DNA from: an uncultured Oscillospiraceae bacterium
GTDB taxonomy: Bacteria > Bacillota > Clostridia > Oscillospirales > Oscillospiraceae
Length of the DNA: 64,000 nucleotides
Assembly (NCBI GenBank): GCA_934591635.1
Contig: CAKTPI010000002.1
Coordinates: 1-64,000 of the forward strand
Reading direction: 5' to 3'
Within the stretch, counting starts at the first letter, position 1; each line of letters opens with the position of its first letter. This document shows positions 8,429-17,363 of the stretch, piece after piece. The position numbers were made by a program, and so were the translations under genes. A model generated the notes under the pieces. That model made no database searches and was not told the DNA's origin. It was given only the letters and a program-made list of their open reading frames with translations.

Positions 8429-8904
8429 GTGCCCTCGCCTCCTTCGTAAGGCAGCGTAAAGCTTTCGTAGTGGTCTTCCGTATAGTAAATCAGACCGTCA
8501 TTGGAAAACACAATGCGCTTGCCGTTGCGGTATTTCCCGTCAAAATCAATGTCGCATTCATAGTATTTTCGCCCCTTTGCCGTGGGCAGCAGGCCCTCCC
8601 GGTTGCCGAAGCGATCACCGCCGATGCTCATGCCCGGGGCCACCTTCCATAGATTCCCCTTGCTGGCCACCCAACCCAACTCCTGAGCCTTCGCCTTGGT
8701 CAGGTAATTTGGCGGCAGGTGCCCGTAGAGATAGAGATATTGGGCCACATCCTCTTTGCTGCTGTATTCGCCTTCCTCAGTGATTTCTGTCTCAGTGGGT
8801 TCGGTGGAGCGCTTCGCTGCCTGGGCCAGCGGGGCACAGCCGGAAAACAGCACCAGTGCTGCCAGCAGCAGGGCCAGCGTGCGGAGAAAGAAATTCTTTT
8901 TCAT
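8425..8904 (-). CDS. Secreted barnase-type guanyl ribonuclease, possible lipoprotein
   Basis: A 159-residue protein. Signal sequence MKKNFFLRTLALLLAALVLFSGC ends in a lipobox-like FSGC, so it may be lipid-anchored instead of freely released. Catalytic positions of barnase can be matched: Glu in YYECDIDF, Arg in GKRIVFS, His in EDHYESF; GGDRFGNREGLLP is the conserved substrate loop. It cleaves RNA after G. It has its own promoter and GGGGG-type ribosome binding site, and is followed by barstar. It is probably used against competing bacteria or for RNA scavenging. Confidence 0.9.
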   Translation of the reverse strand: MKKNFFLRTLALLLAALVLFSGCAPLAQAAKRSTEPTETEITEEGEYSSKEDVAQYLYLYGHLPPNYLTKAKAQELGWVASKGNLWKVAPGMSIGGDRFGNREGLLPTAKGRKYYECDIDFDGKYRNGKRIVFSNDGLIYYTEDHYESFTLPYEGGEGT

Positions 8905-8929
8905 GCGGTTACCCCCTTTTGATGCAATC

Positions 8930-8958
8930 AGTATATCAAATGGATTTCTCAAAGTAAA
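8930..8958 (-). promoter_or_regulatory. Promoter of barnase-barstar operon
   Basis: On the minus strand TTTACT (8953-8958) and TATACT (8930-8935) are separated by 17 bases, 26 nt before the barnase start. Confidence 0.6.
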
Positions 8959-8961
8959 GCC

Positions 8962-8990
8962 TTGCAAAGGGGCGAAAAACAGGATATAAT
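8962..8990 (+). promoter_or_regulatory. Promoter of prolyl-tRNA editing gene
   Basis: TTGCAA (8962-8967) and TATAAT (8985-8990) have a 17-base spacer. It is divergent from, and almost touching, the barnase promoter. Confidence 0.7.
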
Positions 8991-9014
8991 ACCGAAAAAA
9001 CCATGGAGGCACCT

Positions 9015-9581
9015 ATGTTGACGCTGATGAACGGCCGCCCGGCAGACTGCACCGGACGGCTTCCCAAGGAAATCAAATGCTATGACTTTTTGGACGGGCT
9101 TCATATCCCTTACCAGCGGCTGGATCACGCCCCGGCCCAGACCATGGAGGTCTGCGCGGAGATCGACAAGAGCCTGGATGCGGTGATCTGCAAGAATCTC
9201 TTCCTGTCCAACCGCCAGGAGACCGCGTTTTACTTGCTGCTGATCCCGGGGGACAAGCCCTTCAAAACCAAGTATCTTTCGGCCCAGCTGGGCGTGTCGC
9301 GGCTGTCCTTTGGCAGGGAGGAGTATATGGAGCGCTTTCTGGACAATACGCCCGGTTCTGCCACCATCCTGGGCCTGATGAACGATACAGAGAACCGGGT
9401 GCAGTTGGTGATTGATGGGGATGTGCTGCGCCGGGATTATCTGGGCTGCCACCCCTGCATCAATACCTCCAGCCTGCGGCTGCGGATGCAGGACGTGACG
9501 GAAACCCTGATTCCCGCCCTGCACCACACGCCCATTACAGTGGAGCTGCCCTGGGAGGTGGAGCCGTGCACAAATCCGTAA
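9015..9581 (+). CDS. YbaK/ProX-family aminoacyl-tRNA deacylase (PrdX-like)
   Basis: A 188-residue protein. Features of the PrdX/ProXp-ala family are visible: LDHAPAQTME near the N-terminus, CKNLFLSNRQETAFYLLLIPGDKPF with the conserved CKN-LFL and KPF elements, LGVSRLSFG, and a C-terminal GCHPCINTSSLRL. These enzymes hydrolyse mischarged Ala-tRNA-Pro in trans. The start at 9015 is preferred because GGAGG is 5 nt upstream and lies inside the longer reading that begins at 9003. Confidence 0.9.
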   Translation: MLTLMNGRPADCTGRLPKEIKCYDFLDGLHIPYQRLDHAPAQTMEVCAEIDKSLDAVICKNLFLSNRQETAFYLLLIPGDKPFKTKYLSAQLGVSRLSFGREEYMERFLDNTPGSATILGLMNDTENRVQLVIDGDVLRRDYLGCHPCINTSSLRLRMQDVTETLIPALHHTPITVELPWEVEPCTNP

Positions 9582-10129
9582 TGGTCGCCCTGGGTGAGGT
9601 TGGCTACCTGGAAAAGCAGACCCCGGAGCAGCTGGATGAAAAGTACAGCAACGCCGGTGACGCAAACTACACCAAATATGCCCGGGATATGGCTGCCCAC
9701 ATTGGCTTTTACCGGGGCAGTAAGCAGGGCTTCCCCTGGTGCGATGTGTTTGTGGACTGGTGCTTTGTGCAGGCTTATGGGGTAATTGCCGCCAGGCGGT
9801 TGCTGTGCCAGCCTCTGCTTAGCAAGGGCGCAGGCTGCCGCTACTCCTTTGGCTACTTCCGGGAGGCCGGACAGACGGCCCAGGAGCCCCAGCCCGGTGA
9901 TCAGATCTTCTTCCAACAGGAGGGGAACATCTGCCACACCGGTCTGGTCACCGCCGTCAGGAATGGCCGGGTCTACACCGTGGAGGGTAACACCTCCGAT
10001 GCCGAGGGCATCATTGCCAATGGCGGCTGTGTGGCCGAGAAAAGCTATCTCCTTCAGGATCCCGGTATCGCCGGTTATGGCCGCCCCGACTATGCGCTGG
10101 TGGGGGAGACGGAGGATAGTCAGCAATAA
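9566..10129 (+). CDS. CHAP-domain peptidase / amidase
   Basis: A 187-residue protein without a clear signal peptide. The CHAP catalytic Cys is seen in GFPWCDVFVDWCF and the His in ICHTGLVTAV, followed by TVEGNTSD. CHAP enzymes cut peptidoglycan peptides or amides. The GTG start at 9566 overlaps the deacylase gene by 16 nt, with GGGAGG upstream, so both are one transcript. Lack of a secretion signal suggests either holin-like release or a phage-derived origin. Confidence 0.85.
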   Translation: MHKSVMVALGEVGYLEKQTPEQLDEKYSNAGDANYTKYARDMAAHIGFYRGSKQGFPWCDVFVDWCFVQAYGVIAARRLLCQPLLSKGAGCRYSFGYFREAGQTAQEPQPGDQIFFQQEGNICHTGLVTAVRNGRVYTVEGNTSDAEGIIANGGCVAEKSYLLQDPGIAGYGRPDYALVGETEDSQQ

Positions 10130-10139
10130 AACATTTAGG

Positions 10140-10169
10140 TTGACAAAACCGGTGTAGCTTCGTTATAAT
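10140..10169 (+). promoter_or_regulatory. Promoter of metG leader
   Basis: TTGACA (10140-10145) and TATAAT (10164-10169) have an 18-base spacer, directly ahead of the T-box leader. Confidence 0.8.
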
Positions 10170-10171
10170 AG

Positions 10172-10416
10172 GACATAATACAGAAAAGCGGAGAAGAGAA
10201 GAGTATCCCGTGTCCGGTCGGGCAGAGAGCCTGGGCAGGTGTGAGCAGGTACGGTGCGGCGTGGGGGAAGATGGTCTTGGAGCTGGCGGGTCGATAGGTA
10301 GGCCATGCCCGGGTGCGCCCGTCATCGCGTCAATGAGGCAGATTTGTTCTGCAAATCAAGGTGGTACCGCGTCAATTTTTGTCGCCCTTGGATCGTTTCC
10401 GGGGGCGGCTTTTTTC
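10172..10416 (+). promoter_or_regulatory. T-box riboswitch, methionine-specific
   Basis: The T-box sequence AAGGTGGTACCGCG is at 10358-10371. Upstream, a stem I contains AGAGAG near 10230 and a GAAGATGGTC specifier segment with ATG at 10271-10273. The intrinsic terminator is formed by GTCGCCC (10381-10387) and GGGCGGC followed by TTTTTT (to 10416). Uncharged tRNA-Met should pair with the specifier and the T-box to block the terminator, turning metG on. Confidence 0.93.
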
Positions 10417-10437
10417 ATTTGAAGGAGGATTTTTACC

Positions 10438-12381
10438 ATGTGCGACAAGTGTAAGGGGAAGTTTTATATCACGACCCCCATCTATTATCCCTCTGCCAAG
10501 CTTCACATCGGCCACACCTACTGCACCGTGGCCACCGACACCATGGCCCGCTTCAAGCGGCTCCAGGGCTATGATGTGATGTTCCTCACCGGCACCGATG
10601 AGCACGGCCAGAAGATTGAGGACAAGGCCAAGGAGGCCGGTGTCACCCCCCAGCAGTTTGTGGACAACATCGTAGAAGGGGAGGGGGGCGTCAAGGATCT
10701 GTGGAAGCTGATGAACATCTCCTGCGACCGGTTCATCCGCACCACCGATGACTACCACGTGGCCGCCATTCAGAAGATTTTCAAGAAGATGCATGACAAC
10801 GGTGACATCTACAAGGGCACCTATAAGGGCAAGTACTGCAAGCCCTGCGAATCCTTCTGGACCGAGAGCCAACTGGTGGACGGCAAATGCCCCGACTGCG
10901 GCCGGGAGGTGCAGGATGCCGAGGAAGAGGCCTATTTCTTCCGCCTGAGCAAATACGCTGACCGGGTGCGGGATCTGCTGGTGAACACCGATTTCCTGGA
11001 GCCCCGGAGCCGGGTCAACGAGATGGTGAATAATTTCATCGACCCCGGCCTGGAGGATCTTTGCGTTTCCCGTACCAGCTTTAAATGGGGTGTTCCCGTG
11101 GACTTTGACCCGGGCCATGTGGTGTATGTGTGGATTGATGCCCTGTTCAACTACATGACCGCCCTGGGGTTTGAAAACGACAAGTATCATGACCTGGAAA
11201 AGTACTGGCCCGCCGATGTCCACTTTGTGGGCAAGGAGATCGTCCGGTTCCACTCCATCATCTGGCCCGCCATGCTCATGAGCCTGAACCTGCCCCTGCC
11301 GAAGAAGGTCTACGGCCACGGCTGGCTGCTGCTGGACGGCGGCAAGATGAGCAAGTCCAAGGGCAATGTGGTGGACCCCTATGTGCTGGCCCAGCGGTTC
11401 GGCGTGGATGCGCTGCGGTTCTTCCTGCTGCGTACCTTCCCCTTCGGCTCCGACGGCAATTTCTCCAACGAGTCCCTGATTAACACCATCAATGTGGACC
11501 TGGCCAACGACCTGGGGAACCTGGTGTCCCGCACCGTGGCCATGGCACAGAAGTATTTTGGCGAGCATCTGCCCGCACAGCAGACCGAGGATGCCGAGAA
11601 GGATGCAGAGCTGATTTCCATGGTCAGCACCCTGCGGGACCGCTATGAGGAGCAGATGGAGAAGTACGCCTTCCAGAACGCTCTGGCGGAGATTTTCAAG
11701 GTCATCTCCCGGGCCAACAAGTATATCGACGAAAACGCCCCCTGGGTGCTGGCCAAGAGCGAGGAGCAGAAGCCCCGGCTGGCCCGGGTGCTGTATAACC
11801 TGCTGGAGACGGTGCGCATCTGCGGCGGCTTGCTGGCCCCCTTCATGCCGGATACCTCTGCGGCCATTGCAGTCCGCCTGGGCGGTGCGGCCATGGACTG
11901 GGACAGCCTGAATACCTGGGGCGTGCTCAGCGCGGAGGCGGCCACGGTGACAGGCGCTCCGCTGTTCCCTCGCATCGACATGGATAAGGAGCTGGCGGCC
12001 CTGGAGGAGCTGAAGAAGCCCGCCGTGCCCCAGGAGCCTCTGGCAGAGCCCAAGGAAGAGATTGCCTTTGATGTCTTTGAAAAGGTGGATATGACCGTCG
12101 TCAAGGTGCTCACCTGCGAAAAGGTAAAGAAGAGCGAAAAGCTCCTGAAATTCACCCTGGATGACGGCACCGGCACCCCCCGCCAGATTCTCTCCGGCAT
12201 TGCCAAGTATTATCAGCCCGAAGAACTGGTAGGCAAGACCCTGGTGGCGGTTACCAATCTGGCCCCTCGCAAGATGATGGGCCAGCTCAGCTGCGGCATG
12301 CTCCTGTCCGCCGAGCGGGGCGATAAACTGAACCTCGTCATCCTGGACGACAAAATCCCCGCCGGCGCAAGACTGGTGTAA
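10438..12381 (+). CDS. metG: Methionyl-tRNA synthetase with C-terminal tRNA-binding domain
   Basis: A 647-residue class I synthetase. The HIGH motif is at 23-26, the zinc-binding insert CKPCESFW...CPDCG is around 138-161, and GKMSKSKGN carries KMSKS at 303-307. The anticodon-binding helical domain follows. The last ~110 residues form an EMAP-II/Trbp111-like tRNA-binding domain (FDVFEKVDMTVVKV, ILSGIAKYY, NLAPRKMMGQLSCGMLL). It has a GAAGGAGG ribosome binding site and is controlled by the T-box leader just upstream. Confidence 0.97.
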   Translation: MCDKCKGKFYITTPIYYPSAKLHIGHTYCTVATDTMARFKRLQGYDVMFLTGTDEHGQKIEDKAKEAGVTPQQFVDNIVEGEGGVKDLWKLMNISCDRFIRTTDDYHVAAIQKIFKKMHDNGDIYKGTYKGKYCKPCESFWTESQLVDGKCPDCGREVQDAEEEAYFFRLSKYADRVRDLLVNTDFLEPRSRVNEMVNNFIDPGLEDLCVSRTSFKWGVPVDFDPGHVVYVWIDALFNYMTALGFENDKYHDLEKYWPADVHFVGKEIVRFHSIIWPAMLMSLNLPLPKKVYGHGWLLLDGGKMSKSKGNVVDPYVLAQRFGVDALRFFLLRTFPFGSDGNFSNESLINTINVDLANDLGNLVSRTVAMAQKYFGEHLPAQQTEDAEKDAELISMVSTLRDRYEEQMEKYAFQNALAEIFKVISRANKYIDENAPWVLAKSEEQKPRLARVLYNLLETVRICGGLLAPFMPDTSAAIAVRLGGAAMDWDSLNTWGVLSAEAATVTGAPLFPRIDMDKELAALEELKKPAVPQEPLAEPKEEIAFDVFEKVDMTVVKVLTCEKVKKSEKLLKFTLDDGTGTPRQILSGIAKYYQPEELVGKTLVAVTNLAPRKMMGQLSCGMLLSAERGDKLNLVILDDKIPAGARLV

Positions 12382-12865
12382 ATTGGAATAAATAAAATTT
12401 GGCAAAGCCCCCCGTTTTGATATGTACCCCCAATACTGGATCCCCGGTATTGGGGGTATTGCTATACCGCATTTTAAACAATTCGAGATTTTGCGCTGGG
12501 ATGTTCACTTTATCCTGTTTCTCTGTCTGCTTATTTGTATTTTGCTCATTTAGTAAATGGATTTCCTTAATTAAATTATCCATTCTTTCTTCAGAAGGCA
12601 AAGAGCCACCGTTAATTGTGAACTGCGGCGCTACACTGTTCGAGATTTGGATTTGCGATACAAGTTGCTGGAGATTGTTGAGACTTGCTTTTACTTCCTC
12701 ATTGCTTTTTTCTACGGCTTTTTTGACCTCTTTTTTACCCTTTACACCCAGAAATTCCAGCTCCGAAAAAAGTGGGAGAGCCAAAAGAACAACCCAGATG
12801 ATAAACACCGTACTAATCATACTTGCATCATCCAATTTTTCAATTGCAAATCTATTGATTGCCAA
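12338..12865 (-). CDS. Hypothetical membrane protein with coiled coil
   Basis: A frame of about 175 residues. One strong membrane span (MISTVFIIWVVLLALPLF) is preceded by another hydrophobic stretch that lies upstream of the first possible start. A Lys/Glu-rich helix, likely coiled coil (KKEVKKAVEKSNEEVKAS), and a polar C-terminus follow. The start is unclear (TTG 12865 is only a guess) and the 3' end runs 44 nt into the end of metG. A 12-bp hairpin lies inside its 3' part. Family not recognised; it could be a decayed gene. Confidence 0.4.
   Translation of the reverse strand: MAINRFAIEKLDDASMISTVFIIWVVLLALPLFSELEFLGVKGKKEVKKAVEKSNEEVKASLNNLQQLVSQIQISNSVAPQFTINGGSLPSEERMDNLIKEIHLLNEQNTNKQTEKQDKVNIPAQNLELFKMRYSNTPNTGDPVLGVHIKTGGFAKFYLFQFTPVLRRRGFCRPG
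12425..12458. terminator. Hairpin downstream of metG
   Basis: A perfect 12-bp stem: TACCCCCAATAC (12425-12436) with GTATTGGGGGTA (12447-12458). There is no strong T tract on either strand, so it may terminate weakly or stabilise the metG 3' end. Confidence 0.5.
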
Positions 12866-12931
12866 ATAAATCGTGCTTATCGCTAGGAGAAAAATATACC
12901 AGAGTTTTTCCTTTAAAAAGGAAAGTTGCTT

Positions 12932-13158
12932 TTACCACCACTTTATTTCTTCGCCCTTTTTCTCCTTGGTCTTTTGTTCATCCATACTGAATTTCCTCCG
13001 GCTCAGCCACGCCCATGCTGTCAGCACACCGATCCATCCGCCCAGCGTATTACCGAACACATCATCGAACTCTGCGATGCCAAGTCCCGTAATATACTGG
13101 GCCGTTTCGATTGCCACAGACATCAAAAATGGAACAAGTAGCACCCACTTCTTCTGTA
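12932..13158 (-). pseudogene. VanZ-like protein, C-terminal fragment
   Basis: About 75 residues are readable. The VanZ-family C-terminal motif AIETAQYITGLGIAEFDDVFGNTLGG is present (AIETAQYITGLG / IAEFDDVFGNTLGG). The N-terminal half is missing: at about 13158 the frame abuts the truncated glmM. VanZ proteins are membrane proteins linked to glycopeptide tolerance. This looks like the outer side of a deletion or insertion junction marking the edge of the polysaccharide locus. Confidence 0.7.
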
Positions 13159-13800
13159 TTAGGTATCAGCGCCCAGAGCATCGAACACAGACTTGGCAAT
13201 ATTCCAGAAACTGCCGTTGGCGCAGTCCAGACCAACCTTGACACCCTTGAAGGAATAGATGCCCAGAGAAATCAGATAGCCCATGTAGCGGTTGCGACCG
13301 GACACATAGTCCACCGTGCAACCAATGTGTTCCCTATGAGCGAAAGGCAGCTCTGGCCAGTCCTTATCGAACACATGAAGTTTGCCGTCAATGTAATCCT
13401 CGCCTAACAGCAAGATCTCCTCCGGCATCTTCTCGCCATAGCAGTCGATCAGCTTGATGCCGTTATCGTAATAGGGGTTATGGCTGGCGGAGATCATGAT
13501 GCCACAGTCGAAGTCGTCCACGCGGGCGATATAAGCCACAGACGGCGTGGTAGTGACGTGCAGCAGATAGGCATCTGCGCCGGAAGCGGTCAGGCCAGCG
13601 ACCAGACTGTACTCAAACATATAAGAGCTGCGGCGGGTATCCTTACCGATTACAATGCAGGCAGGCTCGTTGTTGCCGTTGCGCTCGCGCAGTGCATTAT
13701 AGTACCAGCCCAGAAAACGACCAACCTTGTAGGCGTGGTCAGCGGTCAGCGTAATTCCAGCTTCGCCACGGAAGCCATCAGTACCAAAATACTTTCCCAT
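13159..13800 (-). pseudogene. glmM: Phosphoglucosamine mutase, truncated N-terminal half
   Basis: A 213-residue reading frame against ~450 expected. MGKYFGTDGFRGEAG is the family N-terminus and GIMISASHNPYYDNGIKLID holds the phosphorylated Ser and its neighbours. The frame stops right after ...FDALGADT, where vanZ-like sequence begins. Domains 3 and 4, including the phosphate-binding C-terminus, are absent, so the product should be inactive as a mutase. GlmM makes GlcN-1-P for UDP-GlcNAc, the precursor used by the cap block. A second glmM remnant lies at the mirror position (60835). Confidence 0.85.
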
Positions 13801-13852
13801 TATGTAATTGTATCCTCATCCAAAGAGTGAATTGACGATTATATGCTTTTGC

Positions 13853-13932
13853 CGGATTATAATCCGTTGCCTGCTGCTCACCGCGAAGAGGTAACATATT
13901 TGAGCAGCACAGCCATGTGGATTAACACATGG
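13853..13932 (-). ncRNA. Two-hairpin intergenic element, copy 1
   Basis: On the minus strand: hairpin A (CCATGTG-6-CACATGG, 13913-13932), then hairpin B with outer stem TGCTGCTC/GAGCAGCA, a 9-nt 5' bulge, inner stem ACC/GGT and loop TCTTCGC, then GGCAACGG and a palindrome CGGATTATAATCCG (13853-13866). It lies about 50 nt ahead of the truncated glmM. Three other copies are at 14982, 60696 and 61676. Confidence 0.6.
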
Positions 13933-13964
13933 CCGATAAATCCTCGAAAACGCAGAGTTGTTTA

Positions 13965-14918
13965 TCACGGAAGATTTTTTTCTATAAACTCAGAAACTAT
14001 CTTTTCGTATTTCTCTGGATTTGTTCTATAGCATTCCGTATGTGTTGCACCAGAAACTATATATAAGTCTTTTTCGCCTTGACAACTGTCATAAATCTTA
14101 TATGCCATCGACAGAGGTGCTCGATTATCTTTATCACCATGAATAATTAGAATTGGCACATTTGTCTTTGATACCGCTACGCTTGCATCTGCGTCTTTCA
14201 AGTCAAAATGGCCCCAGATTTTTGTTCCCACATTTACCATCTGAGTAAATATATCACTTAACAATTCATAACGCAGTTTATTCTTGCTCCCTACCTTTAT
14301 CATTTCTAAAGGCGTTGTAAAGCCCGCATCATCAATGATTCCACAAACAGACTTTGGTAAATTCAAGTCACTACTCATCAATACGGCAGCCCCGCCCATA
14401 GAAATTCCCATAAGATATATCGGCACCTGTTCTCCAAATTCAGAAGCCACCCAATTTGCCCAGTCACAACAGTCATATCTTTCCAACACACCAAGTGTCG
14501 AAATATTTCCTCCGCTCTCACCATGTGCTCGCAAGCTTACTAGTAGGAGGTTCCATTTATGCTCTTCTGTAATTCTGTAAATTGGCACTCCACATACATA
14601 GCTATCAGACCAAAGTCCATGAAAAAAGATGATAATTGGTGCATTTTTCTTTCTTTCAAAATAATGGCCGACTAATTTCACTCCATCAGATGCCGTGATC
14701 GTAATCTCCCTATTTGGCTCATTCTTTATCTTGTACGCTTCTGTTATTATTTTATACTGCCATTCATCAGCGATTTCTAAATCCGGCCAGTGTATTTCTC
14801 TTCTTGAGCAAGCCCTTTGAAAAGCATATTTACTTGCCACTATCAGCACCATTATTCCGATGACTAAAGTCAGCAGAAATATTAATCTATTTTTCCCATT
14901 TATATGTGCTTTCGTCAT
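13965..14918 (-). CDS. Alpha/beta hydrolase, membrane-anchored
   Basis: A 317-residue protein. An N-terminal signal-anchor (NRLIFLLTLVIGIMVLIVAS) is followed by an alpha/beta hydrolase domain: oxyanion HGLWSD, nucleophile elbow GISMGG, acidic residue region IIHGDKDNRAP and catalytic His in SGATHTECY. It is related to BAAT/YqkD-type peptidase-esterases of Firmicutes. The ATG at 14918 has GGAAG 9 nt upstream. It is AT-rich and sits between two copies of the intergenic element, at the end of polysaccharide operon 1. It may deacylate a surface polymer; this is not shown. Confidence 0.85.
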   Translation of the reverse strand: MTKAHINGKNRLIFLLTLVIGIMVLIVASKYAFQRACSRREIHWPDLEIADEWQYKIITEAYKIKNEPNREITITASDGVKLVGHYFERKKNAPIIIFFHGLWSDSYVCGVPIYRITEEHKWNLLLVSLRAHGESGGNISTLGVLERYDCCDWANWVASEFGEQVPIYLMGISMGGAAVLMSSDLNLPKSVCGIIDDAGFTTPLEMIKVGSKNKLRYELLSDIFTQMVNVGTKIWGHFDLKDADASVAVSKTNVPILIIHGDKDNRAPLSMAYKIYDSCQGEKDLYIVSGATHTECYRTNPEKYEKIVSEFIEKNLP

Positions 14919-14981
14919 AAAAAACACTTCCATATAGCTTATACAGAGTTACATATACTTTAGCCTGATTATGCATTTAGC

Positions 14982-15061
14982 CGGATAATTATCCGTTGCC
15001 TGCTGCTCACCACGGAGAGGTAGCACACTTGAGCAGCACAGCCATGTGGCTGAACACATGG
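14982..15061 (-). ncRNA. Two-hairpin intergenic element, copy 2
   Basis: On the minus strand: hairpin A CCATGTG-6-CACATGG (15042-15061), hairpin B with TGCTGCTC/GAGCAGCA, 9-nt bulge AAGTGTGCT, ACC/GGT and loop TCTCCGT, then GGCAACGG and palindrome CGGATAATTATCCG (14982-14995). It begins 12 nt after ugd and ends about 60 nt before the alpha/beta hydrolase. Differences from copy 1 fall mainly in the bulge, loop and palindrome centre. Confidence 0.6.
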
Positions 15062-15073
15062 CTGCGATAAGTA

Positions 15074-16306
15074 TTAGTCTCTGCGGAACAGGTCACGGGT
15101 ATAGACCTTGTCCTGCACATCATCCAAGCAGCTATCATAGCGGTTAGCAATGATAGCCTGACTACGTTTCTTAAACTCCTCAAGGTCATTCACAACTTCG
15201 CTGCCGAAGAAGGTGCTGCCATTCTCCAGTGTCGGCTCATAGATGATGACCGTTGCACCTTTCGCCTTGATACGCTTCATGACGCCCTGAATAGAGCTCT
15301 GACGGAAATTGTCTGAATTGGATTTCATGGTCAGGCGGAAGACACCGACGACAACATTGTGTTCCTTGCTCGGATCGTAGTCCTCATTTGCCTCGTATGC
15401 ACCGGCGATTTCCAGGACACGGTCTGCGATGTAATCCTTACGAGTACGGTTGGATTCCACAATTGCTTCGATGAGGTTCTCCGGGACATCAGCATAGTTG
15501 GCAAGGAGCTGCTTGGTATCTTTGGGCAGGCAATAACCACCATAGCCGAAGCTGGGATTGTTGTACTGGTCGCCAATACGAGGATCCAGGCAAACTCCCT
15601 TAATGATCTGCTGGGTGTTCAGGCCCTTCATCTCTGCATAGGTATCCAGTTCATTGAAATAACTGACACGCAGAGCCAAGTAGGTATTGGCAAACAACTT
15701 AACAGCCTCTGCCTCAGTAAAGCCCATAATCAGAGTGTCAATGTTCTCTTTAATAGCGCCTTCCTGCAGCAAACCGGCAAAGGTATTAGCAGCCTTCACC
15801 AGACGTGCATTGTCCACATCCGTACCCACAATGATACGGCTCGGATACAAATTGTCGTACAAAGCTTTGCTCTCACGCAGGAACTCCGGGCTGAAGATGA
15901 TGTTATCACAGTGGTACTTCTCGCGCACAGAAGCCGTAAAGCCAACGGGGATCGTAGACTTGATGACCATGATAGCATCTGGGTTGTACTGGATGACCAG
16001 CTTGATTACTGCTTCAACTGCCGAAGTATCGAAGAAATTCTTCTTACTGTCATAGTTGGTCGGAGCAGCGATGACTACAAAGTCGGCATCCTTGTAGGCA
16101 GCTTCCGCGTCCAGCGTAGCCTTCAGATTCAGATTCTTTTCGGCAAGATACTTTTCGATGTACTCGTCCTGAATTGGGGACTTCTTGTGGTTGATTAGAT
16201 CAACCTTCTCCGGGATAATATCCACTGCCATGACCTCGTGGTGCTGCGACAGCAGCGTGGCAATGGACAGACCAACATAACCGGTACCTGCAACTGCGAT
16301 TTTCAC
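15074..16306 (-). CDS. ugd: UDP-glucose 6-dehydrogenase
   Basis: A 410-residue enzyme. NAD-binding GTGYVGLS lies at residues 7-14; FSPEFLRES, the substrate loop, and the catalytic Cys in [15 protein letters not shown] are present. It oxidises UDP-glucose to UDP-glucuronate in the cytoplasm. GTG 16306 is chosen, with GGGGAG upstream. The UDP-GlcA 4-epimerase gene ends 14 nt upstream, so together they should supply UDP-GlcA and UDP-GalA to the polysaccharide of operon 1. No copy exists in operon 2. Confidence 0.95.
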   Translation of the reverse strand: MKIAVAGTGYVGLSIATLLSQHHEVMAVDIIPEKVDLINHKKSPIQDEYIEKYLAEKNLNLKATLDAEAAYKDADFVVIAAPTNYDSKKNFFDTSAVEAVIKLVIQYNPDAIMVIKSTIPVGFTASVREKYHCDNIIFSPEFLRESKALYDNLYPSRIIVGTDVDNARLVKAANTFAGLLQEGAIKENIDTLIMGFTEAEAVKLFANTYLALRVSYFNELDTYAEMKGLNTQQIIKGVCLDPRIGDQYNNPSFGYGGYCLPKDTKQLLANYADVPENLIEAIVESNRTRKDYIADRVLEIAGAYEANEDYDPSKEHNVVVGVFRLTMKSNSDNFRQSSIQGVMKRIKAKGATVIIYEPTLENGSTFFGSEVVNDLEEFKKRSQAIIANRYDSCLDDVQDKVYTRDLFRRD

Positions 16307-16320
16307 TTTTCTTCTCCCCT

Positions 16321-17355
16321 TTAATCCATATAGAAATCTTTGTACCATTCAGCAAACTTCCGCAGGCCTTCACGCAACGGGGTATGGGGCTTAAAGCCGA
16401 AATCACGCTCCAGCGGCTCGGTGTCTGCAAAGGTGACAGGCACATCACCGGGCTGCATAGGCACCAGCTCCTTGTGTGCCTCGAAATCATAGTCCGCAGG
16501 CAGTACACCGGCACGCACCAACTCCTCCGACAGAATCTGCACAAAGTCCAGCAGGTTCTCAGGATTGGAGTTGCCGATGTTGTAAACTGCATAGGGAGGA
16601 ATGGGCAGCCCATCCTCGCCATTCTTCTTTTCCGGTGCCTTTGCCATCACACGGACAACACCTTCCACGATGTCATCCACATAAGTAAAATCACGCTTGC
16701 AGTTACCGTAGTTGAAAATCTTGATAGTTTCGCCCTTCACCAGCTTATTGGTGAATCCGAAGTAGGCCATATCCGGGCGACCAGCAGGGCCGTAAACTGT
16801 AAAGAACCGCAGACCAGTAGAGGGAATGTTATAAAGCTTTGAGTATGCGTGCGCCATGAGCTCATTGGATTTTTTGGTGGCTGCGTACAAGGACACAGGG
16901 TTGTCCACCTTGTCATCCGTGGAGTACGGCACCTTCTTGTTGCTGCCGTAGACAGAGCTGGAAGATGCATACACCAGATGCTCCACGGGATAATAGCGGC
17001 AGGCTTCCAGAATGTTATAGAAGCCAATCATGTTACTCTCGATGTAGGTGTCCGGGTTGGTGATGGAGTAACGCACACCAGCCTGAGCACCCAGATTGAC
17101 CACAATATCCGGATGGTGCTGCTCAAAAATGCTGTTGATAAGTACCTTGTCCGCAAGGTTGCCCTTGATAAAGGTATAGTTTTCAAATTTCTGAAGCTCC
17201 GCAAGGCGAGCTTCCTTGATGCGAACGTCGTAATAGTCGTTCATGTTGTCCAGACCAATGACCTTGGTATCCGGCTCGGTAGTCAGGATACGCTTGGCAA
17301 GGTTGGAGCCAATGAAACCGGAAGAACCTGTGATAAAAATTGTTTTTTCCATCAT
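16321..17355 (-). CDS. UDP-glucuronate 4-epimerase
   Basis: A 344-residue extended SDR enzyme. GSSGFIGSN binds NAD, catalytic Tyr and Lys are in [11 protein letters not shown], and the Ser of ASSSSVYG is in place. [16 protein letters not shown] and [12 protein letters not shown] are typical of UDP-GlcA/GalA 4-epimerases (CapI/Cap1J type). The start is ATG 17355 or 17352. It begins 9 nt downstream of the capG stop region and is followed by ugd, supporting UDP-galacturonate production. Confidence 0.92.
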   Translation of the reverse strand: MMEKTIFITGSSGFIGSNLAKRILTTEPDTKVIGLDNMNDYYDVRIKEARLAELQKFENYTFIKGNLADKVLINSIFEQHHPDIVVNLGAQAGVRYSITNPDTYIESNMIGFYNILEACRYYPVEHLVYASSSSVYGSNKKVPYSTDDKVDNPVSLYAATKKSNELMAHAYSKLYNIPSTGLRFFTVYGPAGRPDMAYFGFTNKLVKGETIKIFNYGNCKRDFTYVDDIVEGVVRVMAKAPEKKNGEDGLPIPPYAVYNIGNSNPENLLDFVQILSEELVRAGVLPADYDFEAHKELVPMQPGDVPVTFADTEPLERDFGFKPHTPLREGLRKFAEWYKDFYMD

Positions 17356-17363
17356 TTTCACTC

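Noticed and set aside
10372..12405. 677-residue minus-strand ORF opposite metG
   Set aside because: Shadow of metG; it also spans the T-box terminator.
13062..13244. 60-residue minus-strand ORF across the glmM-vanZ junction
   Set aside because: Out of frame with both parents; the glmM and vanZ frames explain the DNA better.
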